Shown here: piece after piece, positions 11,312 through 22,598 of the stretch
Layout: each line of letters opens with the position of its first letter
How positions within the stretch are numbered: the first letter of the stretch is position 1
Assembly: GCF_009831415.1 (NCBI RefSeq)
Contig: NZ_CP043727.1
Location: 2,542,001 to 2,606,000 of the forward strand
Origin: Yersinia canariae
GTDB lineage: Bacteria > Pseudomonadota > Gammaproteobacteria > Enterobacterales > Enterobacteriaceae
Reading direction: 5' to 3'
DNA: 64,000 nucleotides
Notes under the pieces: generated by a model
Told to the model about the DNA's origin: nothing
Databases searched by the model: none
What the model saw: the letters and a program-made list of their open reading frames with translations, nothing else
Made by a program: the position numbers and the translations under genes

Positions 11312-12121
11312 TCAGTGCAATGTCACTCGTTGCTGCTCAATGGAGTGGATCTGCATTTTTATCATTTCAGCAATGGGGTCTTCCGGGCACTGTTCGACAA
11401 AATAGCTTAAATCAGAGATGGCAATATGGTTGCAATCCAGTTGGGCATAAATCAGGCCACGATCGCGGATTTCATAGGGGTCATCGGGGTCAAAAGCCAA
11501 GACTGCTTCACTGGCACGCAAGGCCAGCTCCATCTGCTTTTCTTCCATTAACGCAGCTTTCAGCGTGTCGAGCATTTTGCGCACAATCAGGGTATTTTCC
11601 GCTTCTTCCAAATCTTCATCTTCCAATTCGGCGCTCAAACCCAAGTTGCCTTTGATCCACACCTCGAGCATATGCTCATTGAGTGTTTCACCGTTCAATG
11701 GGTTAATTAGCCACATTTCTTCATCTAACCAATCGGCACGAAGAATTAATTGGGTTGGAAAAATAACAGGCATCAATGGCAAATCCAGTTGATGGGCAAT
11801 ATGCAGGAAAATAACCCCCAGAGAGACTGGAGTTCCCTGCCGCTTGTCCAGCACTTTATCCAGCCAGATAGCATCAGACAGGCGATAAACACCGCCCGCA
11901 CCACCAAATTTCCATTTGCGGTAAAACAGATCGATAAGCACTTCTAATTGCTGATCCTGATTGAGATCGGTGGGCATAGCGGCCCGGGCATCATCGACGA
12001 GCTGTTGCAGCTGGGTGCGCACATCAGCGAGTGGAAAATTCTGTCGAATCTCCTGGGTAACCAGTAACACCCCATCACACAGGGACGCGTTGTTAAATTC
12101 GAAATCAGCAATGCTACTCAT
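11312..12121 (-). CDS. sirB1: SirB1 transglutaminase-like/TPR protein (YchA)
   Basis: A 269-residue protein of the SirB1/YchA family. It has an N-terminal transglutaminase-like fold (LGVIFLHIAHQLDLPLMPVIFP near 100-120) that lacks an obvious catalytic Cys, and a C-terminal tetratricopeptide-like helical part from about residue 180. Biochemical function is not established. Its ATG overlaps the sirB2 stop by four bases (12118-12121), so the two are translationally coupled. Confidence 0.9.
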   Translation of the reverse strand: MSSIADFEFNNASLCDGVLLVTQEIRQNFPLADVRTQLQQLVDDARAAMPTDLNQDQQLEVLIDLFYRKWKFGGAGGVYRLSDAIWLDKVLDKRQGTPVSLGVIFLHIAHQLDLPLMPVIFPTQLILRADWLDEEMWLINPLNGETLNEHMLEVWIKGNLGLSAELEDEDLEEAENTLIVRKMLDTLKAALMEEKQMELALRASEAVLAFDPDDPYEIRDRGLIYAQLDCNHIAISDLSYFVEQCPEDPIAEMIKMQIHSIEQQRVTLH

Positions 12122-12519
12122 AGATATCCCATCAGCAGTGGTAACTTAGTTGTTGCCAGTTTTATAATCAAATACAGGCAACCCAATGCGAGTATAAAGG
12201 CAAGCCAACGATGATTCTGGCTGCGAGTTCGCTTACCTAATGCGACATAGCCAAGCAGGATATAGATAATAACGCCAAATAACTTTTCAGTCAGCCATGT
12301 TCCTTGCGGGCTGAAAGGGTAAAATCCGGTAATAAAAATCAATACAATACCGCTGACAAACAACAGGGTATCATTGATATGCGGTGTTATTTTTACCCAA
12401 CGTTTATCCATCATAGCTGAACCGCGACATTTCCAGAAGAAACGTAACACAAACAGCGTAATACTGATAACCACTGTGAGTAAATGCAAATACTTCATGG
12501 CGATGTAATCAATCCACAT
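12118..12519 (-). CDS. sirB2: SirB2 inner-membrane protein
   Basis: 133 residues with four hydrophobic helices, matching the SirB family (FFWKCRGSAMMDKRWVKITPHINDTLL, residues about 28-54). The family function is unknown; its name comes from an early Salmonella invasion-gene study. It sits between prmC and sirB1 and overlaps sirB1 by ATGA. Confidence 0.9.
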   Translation of the reverse strand: MWIDYIAMKYLHLLTVVISITLFVLRFFWKCRGSAMMDKRWVKITPHINDTLLFVSGIVLIFITGFYPFSPQGTWLTEKLFGVIIYILLGYVALGKRTRSQNHRWLAFILALGCLYLIIKLATTKLPLLMGYL

Positions 12520-12640
12520 GACTTCCGCTTCCTTATTTTACCCTGTTCATCTGGACATACCGCGGTGTTGAGCTGCCACACCAATGACATGGGTTCTGTT
12601 AATTATTCATCGCTCTATATTCAGTACGTAAATTCGATTG

Positions 12641-13489
12641 TCACAGGAACTTTCTTGATAAAGCCCCCCATTGGCCCAAAGTGACACGATCATTATTACC
12701 ATAATCTTTATACGTCATTACAGCACTAAATCCCGTATTGTTAAGGTGTTTTTGTACTGCTTCAGCTTGCTGCCAGCCATGCTCCAACATTAACCAGCCC
12801 CCGGCCTCTAAATAGGTGGGGGATTGTCGAATAATTTCAATCAAATCCGCCATACCTTCAGCCGGTGCCACCAGCGCACTGTGCGGTTCATAGCGCACAT
12901 CGCCTTCATTAAGGTGAGGATCATTGGCATCAATATAGGGAGGATTGCTGACAATAAGTGAAAATCGTCCGTCCACTGAGTCAAACCAGCGGCTTTGTAG
13001 GAAATGCGCGTTATTTATCGCAAGTTTTTCTGCGTTATGACGGGCCAGCGCCACAGCATCAGCTTTGATATCAACGCCTACCACGGTGCAATCCGGGCGT
13101 TCACTGGCTAATGCCAAAGCAATTGCGCCGGTGCCGGTCCCTAAATCTAGAATGCGGCACGGGGTGTTAGCTAAATGCGCCAAAGCTTGCTCGACTAAGC
13201 ATTCAGTATCCGGGCGGGGAATCAATGTGGCAGAGGAAACACTCAATGGCAGCGACCAGAACTCACGCTCCCCGACCAAATAGGCAATGGGTTCCCCGAG
13301 TTCACGGCGGGCCGCCAAAGACTCCAACACCGCTAACTGCTCAGCGGTAAGCACGGTTTCACCGAAAGCCAGTAAATAGGTACGCGCCCTGCCGGTGGCA
13401 AAGCTCAGTAGAATCTCGGCATCGCGCTTAGGACTATCACTTTGGCTAAAACGGGCTGCCGTTAACGACAGCCACTGCTGATAATTCAT
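12641..13489 (-). CDS. prmC: Peptide chain release factor N5-glutamine methyltransferase
   Basis: 282 residues. A class I SAM methyltransferase with the SAM motif LDLGTGTGAIALALA near 115 and the NPPYI catalytic motif near 185, which binds the Gln side chain. It methylates the GGQ glutamine of RF1 and RF2. Its start codon overlaps the prfA stop by one base (TAATG at 13487-13491), so it is coupled to its substrate gene. Confidence 0.96.
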   Translation of the reverse strand: MNYQQWLSLTAARFSQSDSPKRDAEILLSFATGRARTYLLAFGETVLTAEQLAVLESLAARRELGEPIAYLVGEREFWSLPLSVSSATLIPRPDTECLVEQALAHLANTPCRILDLGTGTGAIALALASERPDCTVVGVDIKADAVALARHNAEKLAINNAHFLQSRWFDSVDGRFSLIVSNPPYIDANDPHLNEGDVRYEPHSALVAPAEGMADLIEIIRQSPTYLEAGGWLMLEHGWQQAEAVQKHLNNTGFSAVMTYKDYGNNDRVTLGQWGALSRKFL

Positions 13490-14571
13490 TAATCTTGCTC
13501 AGACAACGCAGAGAGCTGATCAGCTTGATATTCCTGCACAATTGGCTGGATAAGCATATCCAGTTTGCCTTCCATGACCTCATCCAGACGATAGAGTGTC
13601 AGGTTGATACGATGGTCAGTCACGCGCCCTTGCGGGAAATTATAAGTACGATTACGGTCAGAGCGATCGCCAGAACCTAACAAGTTGCGGCGTTCAGAAG
13701 CGACGGCTTGCTGACGTTTTTGCATTTCTGCAGCACGAATACGTGCGCCCAACACCGACATAGCTTTAGCTTTGTTCTTATGTTGCGAGCGCTCGTCCTG
13801 GCACTCCACCACAATTCCGGTTGGAATATGGGTAATACGAATGGCTGAATCCGTGGTATTGACGTGCTGACCACCCGCGCCTGAAGAGCGGAAAGTATCA
13901 ATTCGCAAATCACCCGCATTGATTTCTGGCATTTCAGCCTCAGGGATAGCCGGCATTACCGCAACAGTACAAGCCGAGGTATGAATGCGCCCCTGTGATT
14001 CGGTTTCGGGTACACGTTGAACACGGTGACCGCCCGACTCAAATTTTAACTGCCCGAAAACACCATCGCCGGAGACCTTGGCGATCACTTCTTTATAACC
14101 ACCGTGCTCGCCTTCACTGGCGCTCATGATTTCCACTTTCCAACGGCGGGCTTCGGCATATCGGCTATACATGCGGAACATGTCACCGGCAAAAATAGCC
14201 GCTTCGTCACCACCGGTTCCGGCACGGATTTCCAGGAAGCAATCACGTTCATCATCAGGGTCTTTTGGCAACAACAGAACTTGCAGTTGCTGTTCCAGCT
14301 CTTCACTACGAGCTTTAGCTTCTTTCAGTTCTTCCTGTGCCATTTCACGCATTTCGGGATCTTCGAGCATCATTTCTGCGGCTTCGATATCATCTTGCAC
14401 ACTACGCCATTCTTTAAAACAGCGGGTGACATCCGTCAATTGCGCATATTCACGTGATAACGCGCGGAAACGGTCTTGGTCGGCAATAACATTGGCATCG
14501 CCAAGGTGCGCTAGCACTTCTTCGTGGCGCTCTTGTAACGCTTCCAATTTGGCAACAATAGAAGACTTCAT
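13489..14571 (-). CDS. prfA: Peptide chain release factor 1
   Basis: 360 residues, the usual RF1 length. The peptidyl-hydrolysis motif GGQ is in [14 protein letters not shown] (about 230-243), and the stop-codon-reading PxT motif is PET in [12 protein letters not shown]1 reads UAA and UAG. It lies between hemA and prmC in the conserved operon, 31 bp after hemA. Confidence 0.97.
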   Translation of the reverse strand: MKSSIVAKLEALQERHEEVLAHLGDANVIADQDRFRALSREYAQLTDVTRCFKEWRSVQDDIEAAEMMLEDPEMREMAQEELKEAKARSEELEQQLQVLLLPKDPDDERDCFLEIRAGTGGDEAAIFAGDMFRMYSRYAEARRWKVEIMSASEGEHGGYKEVIAKVSGDGVFGQLKFESGGHRVQRVPETESQGRIHTSACTVAVMPAIPEAEMPEINAGDLRIDTFRSSGAGGQHVNTTDSAIRITHIPTGIVVECQDERSQHKNKAKAMSVLGARIRAAEMQKRQQAVASERRNLLGSGDRSDRNRTYNFPQGRVTDHRINLTLYRLDEVMEGKLDMLIQPIVQEYQADQLSALSEQD

Positions 14572-14602
14572 CCGTGGTTTTAAACCCTGTAATTAGAGGA
14601 AA

Positions 14603-15865
14603 CTAGTGCTGATCCAGCCCAAGGCTGTCGCGTAATAATTGCAACCGCTCCATATCGCCATCACTGGCGGCTTGCTGGAGGGATTTGGTGGGAGCATGAA
14701 TCAGGCGGTTGGTCAGCTTATGGGCCAGTTCATTAACCACCTGTTCAACATTAGCGCCCTGTTCAATAGCGGCTAATGCTTTTGCCGTCATCTCACCGCG
14801 AACCTGTTCGGCCTGAGAACGGTAATCACGAATGGTTTCGACCGCCCCCTGAGCGCGTAGCCAGGTCATAAAATTGATGCTTTCTTGTTGTACTATCGAC
14901 TCAGCTTGAACTGCTGCAGCCTGACGTTGCGCCATATTGTGCTGAATAATCGCTTGTAAATCATCAACACTGTATAAATAGGCATTAGACAATTTACCCA
15001 CTTCCGGCTCAATATCGCGAGGCACGGCAATATCAACAAACAACATGGGCTGATTGCGGCGGCTTTTCAGAGCGCGCTCTACCATCCCTTTACCAATAAT
15101 AGGCAGTGGGCTGGCGGTTGAGCTGATAATGATGTCGGCATCGGCCAGACGCGCATCAATTTCAGGTAAAGTAATCACTTCAGCCCCTACTTCCGTGGCC
15201 AGGGCTTGCGCTCGCTCACGGGTACGGTTAGCAATAATCATATGCTTGACTTGGTGCTCTCGCAGATGGCGGGCTACCAATTCTATCGTTTCACCCGCAC
15301 CAACTAACAACACATTCAGTTCAGACAATGATTCAAAAATTTGCCGCGCCAATGTACAGGCAGCAAATGCCACCGAAACAGCGCTGGCACCAATTTCAGT
15401 TTCTGTACGAACCCGCTTGGCGACTGAGAAGGTTTTTTGGAACAACCGCTCCAATTCGCCAGAGAGTGATTGTTCGCGTTGGGATTCTGCGAAAGCTTTT
15501 TTCACCTGCCCCAGAATTTGGGGTTCCCCCAATACCAAGGAGTCTAACCCACTGGCCACGCGCATCAAATGGCTGACGGCGTCATTACCATGATGCCAAT
15601 ATAAGCTGTTTTTCACTTCATCTGGGCTAAGCTGGTGATAGTTACACAGCCAGGCGATAAGTTGTTCGTGCAAGTTTTCTTGCTGTTCTACGCTGAGGTA
15701 TAACTCAGTTCGGTTACACGTAGACAACACGACACCGCCCTGCACCAACGGTTGTTGGAGCAAGCTAGCAAGTGCCTGATCGATAGATTCCGGTGAAAAT
15801 GTCACTCGTTCACGTAACGATACAGGTGCGGTTTTGTGGTTAATGCCTAATGCAAGCAGAGTCAT
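14603..15865 (-). CDS. hemA: Glutamyl-tRNA reductase
   Basis: 420 residues starting at [20 protein letters not shown] (15863-15865); an upstream in-frame extension to 15919 is not family-like. The catalytic cysteine is in STCNRTELY near residue 50, and the NADPH-binding motif [17 protein letters not shown] is near 185. It makes glutamate-1-semialdehyde, the first committed step of tetrapyrrole synthesis. It is first in the prfA-prmC operon and divergent from lolB. Confidence 0.97.
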   Translation of the reverse strand: MTLLALGINHKTAPVSLRERVTFSPESIDQALASLLQQPLVQGGVVLSTCNRTELYLSVEQQENLHEQLIAWLCNYHQLSPDEVKNSLYWHHGNDAVSHLMRVASGLDSLVLGEPQILGQVKKAFAESQREQSLSGELERLFQKTFSVAKRVRTETEIGASAVSVAFAACTLARQIFESLSELNVLLVGAGETIELVARHLREHQVKHMIIANRTRERAQALATEVGAEVITLPEIDARLADADIIISSTASPLPIIGKGMVERALKSRRNQPMLFVDIAVPRDIEPEVGKLSNAYLYSVDDLQAIIQHNMAQRQAAAVQAESIVQQESINFMTWLRAQGAVETIRDYRSQAEQVRGEMTAKALAAIEQGANVEQVVNELAHKLTNRLIHAPTKSLQQAASDGDMERLQLLRDSLGLDQH

Positions 15866-16209
15866 GAGAACGGCTTCGAGTAATACTGATGTTAGTATGG
15901 ATTCTCGTCTGAACCGCATTCTACTTGATGCGCGAGATCAATAAAAGTCACAGTGCAATATCCTAACTATTATCATAAATTATGCTCAAAAATTGGTTGT
16001 CTGCTGTACAACAATATTGCTTATATCCTCAATAGTTCGAGTTGCCCAAAGGCGGCAAAGGAGAAACAAATCGGTCGGGGCCCATTTGAACAGCATTTAT
16101 GCTAGCTCGCGGGCGCAGTGTCATTCATCTCGATTTGCTTTATCATAAAGCTGCTTTATAAAAACGTGCCGCCAGTGAAAACCCTGCGACCGATAGGATT
16201 TATACCCAT
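15866..16209. other. Divergent hemA/lolB intergenic region with an ERIC-like fragment
   Basis: 344 bp between divergent genes, with no gene seen. At about 16022-16058 there is a stretch (CTCAATAGTTCGAGTTGCCC, then AAAGGCGGCAA) resembling one terminus of ERIC repeats, compared with the full copy at 18973-19101. Only that end is recognisable, so it is probably a decayed copy. Promoters for hemA and lolB must lie here. Confidence 0.5.
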
Positions 16210-16833
16210 ATGCCTCAGCGCAAAATCAGTTTTTATCGCCTACTTCCGTTAGCTACTTTACTGCTAGCCGCCTGTAGCACCACTCCGCCATCTGGCCCAG
16301 CGACCAGCCCGACATCGCCACAATGGCGTCAACACGAACAACAATTACAGCAATTGAGCCAATTTCAAACGCGTGGTGCTTTTGCCTATATCTCAGAAAA
16401 ACAAAAAGTTTATGCCCGTTTCTTCTGGCAACAAACTGCCCCTGAGCGCTATCGTCTCTTGCTAACCAACCCGTTGGGTAGCACTGAGTTGGAATTGGTT
16501 GTGCAACCGGGGATGACCCAGTTGACGGATAACCAAGGCAAGCGCTATGTCAATGATGACCCGCAAGAAATGATTCAAAAATTAACGGGGATGTCGATTC
16601 CTTTGGAAAGCTTACGCCAATGGATTCTGGGGCTACCGGGCGATACCACTGATTTTACCCTCGATGACAAATACCGTCTGAAACAACTGACTTACAAACA
16701 AGATGGCGTAACGTGGATAGTTGATTATCAAGAATATAATACTCAAGTCACCCCGGCACTCCCTAGCCGTATGGAACTGAGTCAAGGCGGGCAACGCATT
16801 AAGCTGAAAATGGATAACTGGACGGTCAAATAG
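16210..16833 (+). CDS. lolB: Outer-membrane lipoprotein receptor LolB
   Basis: 207 residues with a lipobox LLAAC (Cys22) followed by Ser, which directs the protein to the outer membrane. The mature part has LolB features such as [11 protein letters not shown] near 53 and RFFWQQ near 70. LolB receives lipoproteins from LolA and inserts them into the inner leaflet of the outer membrane. ispE begins one base after its stop, so the two are co-transcribed. Confidence 0.95.
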   Translation: MPQRKISFYRLLPLATLLLAACSTTPPSGPATSPTSPQWRQHEQQLQQLSQFQTRGAFAYISEKQKVYARFFWQQTAPERYRLLLTNPLGSTELELVVQPGMTQLTDNQGKRYVNDDPQEMIQKLTGMSIPLESLRQWILGLPGDTTDFTLDDKYRLKQLTYKQDGVTWIVDYQEYNTQVTPALPSRMELSQGGQRIKLKMDNWTVK

Positions 16834-16834
16834 C

Positions 16835-17716
16835 ATGGTTAGCACCAATCAACATGTCTGGCCGTCACCCGCAAAATTGAATTTATTTCTCTATATCACC
16901 GGGCAACGTGCTGATGGTTATCATCTATTACAGACTTTGTTCCAATTTCTCGATTACGGCGACCAATTAACTATTGTGCCGCGCGATGACGAACAAATTC
17001 GGTTGTTGACCCCAATCGCCGGAATAGAAAATGAGCAAAATCTGATAATCCGCGCGGCGCGATTACTGCAACGGCATCCCGGAGTGGCGAAAGTGCCTCG
17101 GGGAGCAGATATCAGCATCGAAAAATGTTTACCCATGGGGGGAGGCCTCGGTGGCGGTTCATCCAATGCGGCCACCGTATTAGTGGCACTTAATACTCTG
17201 TGGCAATGTGGTTTATCTGATGACGAATTGGCCACCCTTGGCCTGACATTAGGGGCCGATGTGCCCGTGTTTGTTCGTGGCCATGCCGCCTTTGCAGAGG
17301 GAGTGGGCGAGAAATTGCAACCCGCTGCCCCCGAAGAGAAGTGGTATTTGGTGGTTCACCCCGGTGTAAGCATCCCAACGCCGATTATTTTTTCTGATCC
17401 TGAATTAAAAAGAAATACGCCAGTTCGCCCACTGGCGGCGCTTTTAAGCACTCCGTACGCAAATGATTGCGAACCAATCGCAAGAAAACGTTTTCGCGAG
17501 GTTGAACAGGCTCTTTCATGGCTGTTAGAATATGCTCCGTCACGCCTTACCGGAACCGGCGCTTGTGTTTTTGCTGAATTTGACACTGAGTCATCGGCCC
17601 GGCAGGTGTTAAGTATTGCCCCAGAGTGGTTGCACGGTTTTGTCGCCCGTGGAGTGAACGTTTCGCCATTGCATTGCGTACGCTCTGGGAAAATTGAAAG
17701 CAGTGAGCACAGATAA
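16835..17716 (+). CDS. ispE: 4-diphosphocytidyl-2-C-methyl-D-erythritol kinase
   Basis: 293 residues, GHMP kinase family. The ATP-binding glycine-rich motif [14 protein letters not shown] is near residue 97, and the active-site Lys is in [11 protein letters not shown] near 12. It is the third dedicated kinase step of the MEP isoprenoid pathway. It follows lolB with a single-base gap and precedes prs by about 200 bp. Confidence 0.96.
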   Translation: MVSTNQHVWPSPAKLNLFLYITGQRADGYHLLQTLFQFLDYGDQLTIVPRDDEQIRLLTPIAGIENEQNLIIRAARLLQRHPGVAKVPRGADISIEKCLPMGGGLGGGSSNAATVLVALNTLWQCGLSDDELATLGLTLGADVPVFVRGHAAFAEGVGEKLQPAAPEEKWYLVVHPGVSIPTPIIFSDPELKRNTPVRPLAALLSTPYANDCEPIARKRFREVEQALSWLLEYAPSRLTGTGACVFAEFDTESSARQVLSIAPEWLHGFVARGVNVSPLHCVRSGKIESSEHR

Positions 17717-17871
17717 GAATGTACAACACAGGTCTAGATCATGGCACCACTGACCTGAGTTTGTGAAAATACCTGTCTCATTTGATTGAAAGCCGGTTCA
17801 TAATACTGTTTTGGCTTTAAATACCCGTATGTATATTGCAATCAGTATGAATAATCGCCCGTGATTACTGA

Positions 17872-18861
<990 letters not shown>

Positions 18862-18972
18862 TCAGCATTGAGTTGTGGATATCCCTGCGGTGCTATTTGG
18901 CCGCAGCAAACTGTAATGAGCCACTATTGGGCATGATGGCGGGATATTCATTGCGAATATGTGATGAGCAAA

Positions 18973-19101
18973 CTATCCCTAAATAATTCGAGTTATGGGA
19001 AGGCGGCAACTGAGTAAATCCCCGAGAGCTTACACAAGTCAGTGACTGGGGTGAACGAATGCAGCCAACGTACATGCAGCTTGAAGTATGGTGGGTATAA
19101 A
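18973..19101. repeat. ERIC repeat (full length)
   Basis: About 127 bp, starting ATCCCTAAATAATTCGAG, with central GAGCTTACACAAGTCAGTGA and ending GAAGTATGGTGGGTATA. This is the enterobacterial repetitive intergenic consensus. It lies downstream of prs and beside a strong hairpin. ERIC is an imperfect palindrome that forms a long hairpin when transcribed. Confidence 0.9.
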
Positions 19102-19110
19102 GCAGATAAA

Positions 19111-19148
19111 GAAAAACCCGTTGAAGCTGCTGCTGCAACGGGTTTTCT
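19111..19148. terminator. Bidirectional terminator between prs and a minus-strand micro-ORF
   Basis: An 11-bp perfect stem AAAACCCGTTG (19113-19123) with CAACGGGTTTT (19136-19146). The minus-strand side is followed by TTTTTCTTT, the stronger T-run; the plus side has TTTTCTACTC. It can end both prs and a minus-strand transcript coming from the ychH side. Confidence 0.85.
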
Positions 19149-19194
19149 ACTCTTGTTCTATAGGCTCTTGATCAGTAGATTCTTGAGTCGTCAT
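19147..19194 (-). CDS. Candidate 15-residue small protein
   Basis: On the minus strand a good ribosome-binding site (AGGAGGAG, a few bases upstream) precedes ATG at 19192-19194 and a 15-codon frame MTTQESTDQEPIEQE, with stop TAG at 19147-19149. The stop abuts the terminator stem, so the transcript would be a short mRNA ending right after the frame. The product is very acidic with no membrane segment. It is too short to prove from sequence alone; it could be a leader, a microprotein or part of a small RNA. Confidence 0.4.
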   Translation of the reverse strand: MTTQESTDQEPIEQE

Positions 19195-19275
19195 TTACTC
19201 CTCCTGAACATCAGCTCATTCGAAGCTGTGCAAACAGGCTACCATTTGTCATCTGCTTCATGTAACACTCAGAAT

Positions 19276-19548
19276 TTATGAGTGGCGTTGGTTACGATTA
19301 CACCGTTTATCAAAGTGTTTAACCCACCAATAGCGATCAGCAACTTGTTCACGACCACCAATACGAGCGCCAACCAGCCAAAGTAGTGCACCAACAAAAA
19401 TACTCATGACCGCGCCATGGGCAAAGAATTGTGGTAAACCAATCTGGGTGACTTCAGCTAAAATTGAGTAACCTACCCCAACGACCATTGTCACCAATCC
19501 CAGACCCATTAGCACATTACCGAGCATTGCTGCGCTTTTACGTTTCAT
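19276..19548 (-). CDS. ychH: Stress-induced inner-membrane protein YchH
   Basis: 90 residues starting MKRKSAAMLGNVLMGLGLVT at 19546-19548; a 12-residue upstream extension is not conserved. Two hydrophobic segments and the family tail DRYWWVKHFDKRCNRN match YchH. It is divergent from pth, the same arrangement as in Escherichia coli. A short transcript with a micro-ORF may continue downstream of it. Confidence 0.93.
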   Translation of the reverse strand: MKRKSAAMLGNVLMGLGLVTMVVGVGYSILAEVTQIGLPQFFAHGAVMSIFVGALLWLVGARIGGREQVADRYWWVKHFDKRCNRNQRHS

Positions 19549-19923
19549 AAGCCACCTCCACTTGAGTTGCCAATAAATAATCACTTCGCTGAGCGTCCAA
19601 AATTGCTTGCTTAATGCGATTATTCATGTCCACTTAATAACTAAGTATAGTCAGCCTGACGGTAAAGGTATTGCGCTTGCGATCACAACTGGCAAATATA
19701 TTCCGACAAATCTTTACATTATCCAGCTATTTGGCACTGAATTTGAATTATTACACAAATGAACTATTCACCCTTCTAACTATTAACTCTCGGCAAACTA
19801 ACACTTCACTCTGACCGTGGTCGCCCTTGTCAAAAGAACCCATCTTCCGCTTGGTTTTGTTATTACGTCCCATGACAGGTAAACTGTCACACTTTAATTC
19901 CTTTAGTAATAGCGAATGACGAC
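19549..19923. other. Divergent ychH/pth intergenic region
   Basis: 375 bp, AT-rich near 19700-19760, no gene seen. It should hold the promoters for ychH and pth. In Escherichia coli ychH is CRP-controlled, but I did not find a convincing CRP box by eye. Confidence 0.4.
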
Positions 19924-20514
19924 GTGAGTAGCATTAAATTAATCGTTGGGCTGGCAAATCCGGGCGCTGAATATGCCCAAACTCGCCATAATGCGGGAGC
20001 CTGGTATGTGGACTTATTAGCGCAGCGTCATAACCAAGAACTGAAAGAAGAGAGCAAATTCTTCGGTTACACCGCGCGGTTAAATCTGGCAGGCCAGGAT
20101 GTGCGCTTGCTGGTGCCGTCTACATTTATGAATTTAAGTGGCAAGGCTGTTGCGGCAATGGCGGGGTTTTACCGCATCTTACCGGAAGAAATTTTGGTTG
20201 CTCATGATGAGCTGGATATCCCGCCGGGTGTGGCGAAATTGAAGCTCGGTGGTGGCAACGGGGGCCATAATGGCCTGAAGGACATTCAGAGCAGACTCGG
20301 GAATAACCCAAATTTCTATCGTTTGCGCATTGGTATCGGCCACCCTGGCGATAAAAGCAAAGTCACCGGTTTTGTGCTCGGTAAACCTCCCGCTAGCGAA
20401 CAAACCTTAATTGATGACGCAATTGATGAGTCGATTCGCTGTACTGAAGTGCTGTTAAAAGAAGATATCACCAAGGCGATGAATCGTCTGCATTCCTTTA
20501 AAGCCACGGCATAG
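19924..20514 (+). CDS. pth: Peptidyl-tRNA hydrolase
   Basis: 196 residues from a GTG start ([14 protein letters not shown]). The catalytic His is in QTRHNAG near residue 21, and Asn and Asp of the active site are in STFMNLSG near 67 and [10 protein letters not shown] near 92. It recycles peptidyl-tRNA released during translation. ychF follows after an inserted minus-strand gene. Confidence 0.96.
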   Translation: MSSIKLIVGLANPGAEYAQTRHNAGAWYVDLLAQRHNQELKEESKFFGYTARLNLAGQDVRLLVPSTFMNLSGKAVAAMAGFYRILPEEILVAHDELDIPPGVAKLKLGGGNGGHNGLKDIQSRLGNNPNFYRLRIGIGHPGDKSKVTGFVLGKPPASEQTLIDDAIDESIRCTEVLLKEDITKAMNRLHSFKATA

Positions 20515-20567
20515 GATTTACTCCGTTCCCCGGTTAGCCTGGATGTGCCGGGGAATGGCCTTGCGTT

Positions 20568-21026
20568 TCACTCATTTTTATTACACAACGCATTGATTCC
20601 CTGCTGACCTTCACTGGTCAGAATCACACCGGCAATAATCACCCTAACCCGCCCGAGAAAATGATTACTCTTGCCGTCATATTCACCCGCAATATCTTGT
20701 AGCTCATCGCTGCAAAAAAGGGTCTCCCAATCTGCGGCCTTTTTCTTATTATCTGCCAAATCGTGGCTACGCTCGAACTTGTCGTTTATGGCCGTAAACT
20801 TCAATTGAACACTATCAAAATCTTCATAAAGTGTGTTTTTCTTGAACCCAACATATCTCACGCTATTGCCTGAACGATGTTCTATTTGAACTCCATATTG
20901 ATCAACTAACTGCGCAAAGGTTGGTCCGGAAGGTTCTGAATCTGCCGTCAGAAACCACATTCCTAAGATACCCAGCCCGCCCCCAAACAAAATCACTATC
21001 AGCCATTTATAGATATTCATTTCCAT
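20568..21026 (-). CDS. Hypothetical single-pass membrane protein
   Basis: 152 residues. One N-terminal hydrophobic helix (about residues 6-26, WLIVILFGGGLGILGMWFL), then a soluble domain with Cys at about 104 and 148, possibly in the periplasm as a disulphide pair. I do not recognise the family. It lies between pth and ychF on the opposite strand, which breaks the usual pth-ychF run. The start could instead be the Met three codons in (21020). Confidence 0.6.
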   Translation of the reverse strand: MEMNIYKWLIVILFGGGLGILGMWFLTADSEPSGPTFAQLVDQYGVQIEHRSGNSVRYVGFKKNTLYEDFDSVQLKFTAINDKFERSHDLADNKKKAADWETLFCSDELQDIAGEYDGKSNHFLGRVRVIIAGVILTSEGQQGINALCNKNE

Positions 21027-21293
21027 GGGGTTAATCCAAATTCAATCTGTAGACGCTAATGACTAGTTATCGGACATCCATCAGAAAACTTCAGATAGCA
21101 GAAGCGTGATCTCGAGCACAGAGTGAGAAAAATCAATTACCTATCGCCTATTTCGATTAAAGCAATTCCCGCAACGAAACAGCATGATCGAGATAAATCG
21201 TCATTATGTGTATAATGGCGGCATAAATTTTGATTACATCGGCCCGTTAAATCTAACGTGTTGATTTTTAAGTTATTTAAGGTGATATAAAAC

Positions 21294-22385
21294 ATGGGAT
21301 TCAAATGCGGTATTGTGGGCCTGCCTAACGTTGGTAAATCCACCCTGTTCAACGCGTTGACACAAGCGGGTATCGAAGCAGCTAACTTCCCGTTCTGTAC
21401 CATTGAACCCAATACGGGTGTGGTGCCAATGCCGGACCCGCGTCTGGACCAACTGGCCGAGATAGTCAAACCTCAGCGCATCTTGCCAACCACGATGGAA
21501 TTTGTTGATATCGCGGGCTTGGTTAAAGGGGCATCCAAAGGCGAAGGCTTGGGTAACCAATTTCTGACCAATATCCGTGAAACCGAAGCGATTGGCCATG
21601 TGGTACGCTGCTTTGAGAATGACAATATCATCCATGTTGCTGGCAAAGTTGATCCAGTGGATGACATTGACACCATTAATACTGAATTGGCTCTTTCCGA
21701 TCTGGAAACTTGCGAACGTGCTATTCACCGTGTGCAGAAGAAAGCCAAAGGCGGCGATAAAGACGCTAAAGCTGAACTGGAAGCACTGGAGAAATGTCTG
21801 CCACATTTAGAGAATGCGGGCATGCTGCGCGCGTTGAATCTAACAGCAGAAGATAAAGCAGCAATCCGTTATCTGAGCTTCCTGACACTGAAACCAACGA
21901 TGTACATTGCTAACGTTAATGAAGATGGTTTCGAAAATAACCCATATCTGGATCAGGTGCGGGCCATCGCCGCAGCTGAAGGTTCTGTCGTCGTGGCAGT
22001 TTGTGCCGCAGTCGAATCTGATATCGCCGAACTGGAAGATGAAGACCGCGCTGAGTTTATGGCCGAGTTAGGTATTGAAGAACCAGGTCTGAATCGTGTT
22101 ATTCGCGCCGGTTATGAATTGCTGAATCTGCAAACCTATTTCACTGCCGGTGTTAAAGAGGTTCGCGCTTGGACTATTCCTGTTGGCGCAACAGCTCCAC
22201 AAGCCGCAGGTAAAATCCACACTGACTTTGAAAAAGGCTTTATCCGCGCACAAACTATCGCTTTTGACGACTTTATTACCTACAAAGGTGAACAAGGCGC
22301 AAAAGAAGCCGGGAAAATGCGTTCAGAAGGTAAAGAATACATCGTAAAAGATGGCGATGTGATGAACTTCTTGTTCAACGTCTAA
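21294..22385 (+). CDS. ychF: Redox-regulated ATPase/GTPase YchF (OLA1 family)
   Basis: 363 residues. P-loop [14 protein letters not shown] (about 9-22), DIAGLVKGA switch II near 70, and a C-terminal TGS domain ending [12 protein letters not shown]. It binds 70S ribosomes and hydrolyses ATP. The last codons and stop are the attachment site of the genomic island: the final GTTCAACGTCTAA is repeated at 55206. The coding sequence is kept intact by the insertion. Confidence 0.95.
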   Translation: MGFKCGIVGLPNVGKSTLFNALTQAGIEAANFPFCTIEPNTGVVPMPDPRLDQLAEIVKPQRILPTTMEFVDIAGLVKGASKGEGLGNQFLTNIRETEAIGHVVRCFENDNIIHVAGKVDPVDDIDTINTELALSDLETCERAIHRVQKKAKGGDKDAKAELEALEKCLPHLENAGMLRALNLTAEDKAAIRYLSFLTLKPTMYIANVNEDGFENNPYLDQVRAIAAAEGSVVVAVCAAVESDIAELEDEDRAEFMAELGIEEPGLNRVIRAGYELLNLQTYFTAGVKEVRAWTIPVGATAPQAAGKIHTDFEKGFIRAQTIAFDDFITYKGEQGAKEAGKMRSEGKEYIVKDGDVMNFLFNV

Positions 22386-22393
22386 ATAAAATT
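22373..22393. repeat. Left island junction (21-bp attachment core)
   Basis: A 21-bp direct repeat that begins GTTCAACGTCTAA (last ychF codons and stop) and continues AATAAAATT. The same 21 bases recur at 55206-55226. After the core, both sides continue with partly matching sequence (GTTGTCTCAT against GTTATCTCAT) and then the same type of terminator hairpin. Confidence 0.85.
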
Positions 22394-22442
22394 CGTTGTC
22401 TCATAAGTTCTTACTAGACCTCATGAAGAGAAAAAACCCTAC

Positions 22443-22469
22443 AAAATCCACGCATTTGCGTGGATTTTT
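22443..22469 (+). terminator. ychF terminator, island-borne copy
   Basis: An 11-bp stem AAAATCCACGC (22443-22453) with GCGTGGATTTT (22458-22468) and a T-run. A matching hairpin is at 55277-55303 beyond the right repeat. The island thus gives ychF a replacement terminator on insertion. Confidence 0.85.
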
Positions 22470-22514
22470 CATTTCATGACATCTCATAAAGTCTCATTAC
22501 AGCGCAGTCAAAAA

Positions 22515-22570
22515 TGAGTACGTAGATGAGTACAATCAGTTTCCATCTTTAATTTTGGTGAGTACAATAA
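22515..22570 (+). other. Left-end spaced TGAGTAC boxes (putative integrase arm sites)
   Basis: TGAGTAC (22515-22521), four bases, then ATGAGTACAA (22526-22535), and a third GGTGAGTACAATAA at 22557-22570 just before the integrase gene. The same TGAGTAC-N4-ATGAGTACAA unit occurs near the right end (55129-55149). This arrangement fits arm-type binding sites of a tyrosine integrase. Function is inferred. Confidence 0.55.
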
Positions 22571-22598
22571 CGGTATAAGAAATATACAAGGAATTGTT

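Noticed and set aside
14000..14100. Altered stop-codon reading by RF1 (PET in place of PAT)
   Set aside because: The motif is PxT and PET is common in bacterial RF1, so it is not an anomaly.
13487..14600. Several long frames antisense to prfA
   Set aside because: They follow the codon pattern of the highly expressed prfA gene on the other strand and lack ribosome-binding sites.
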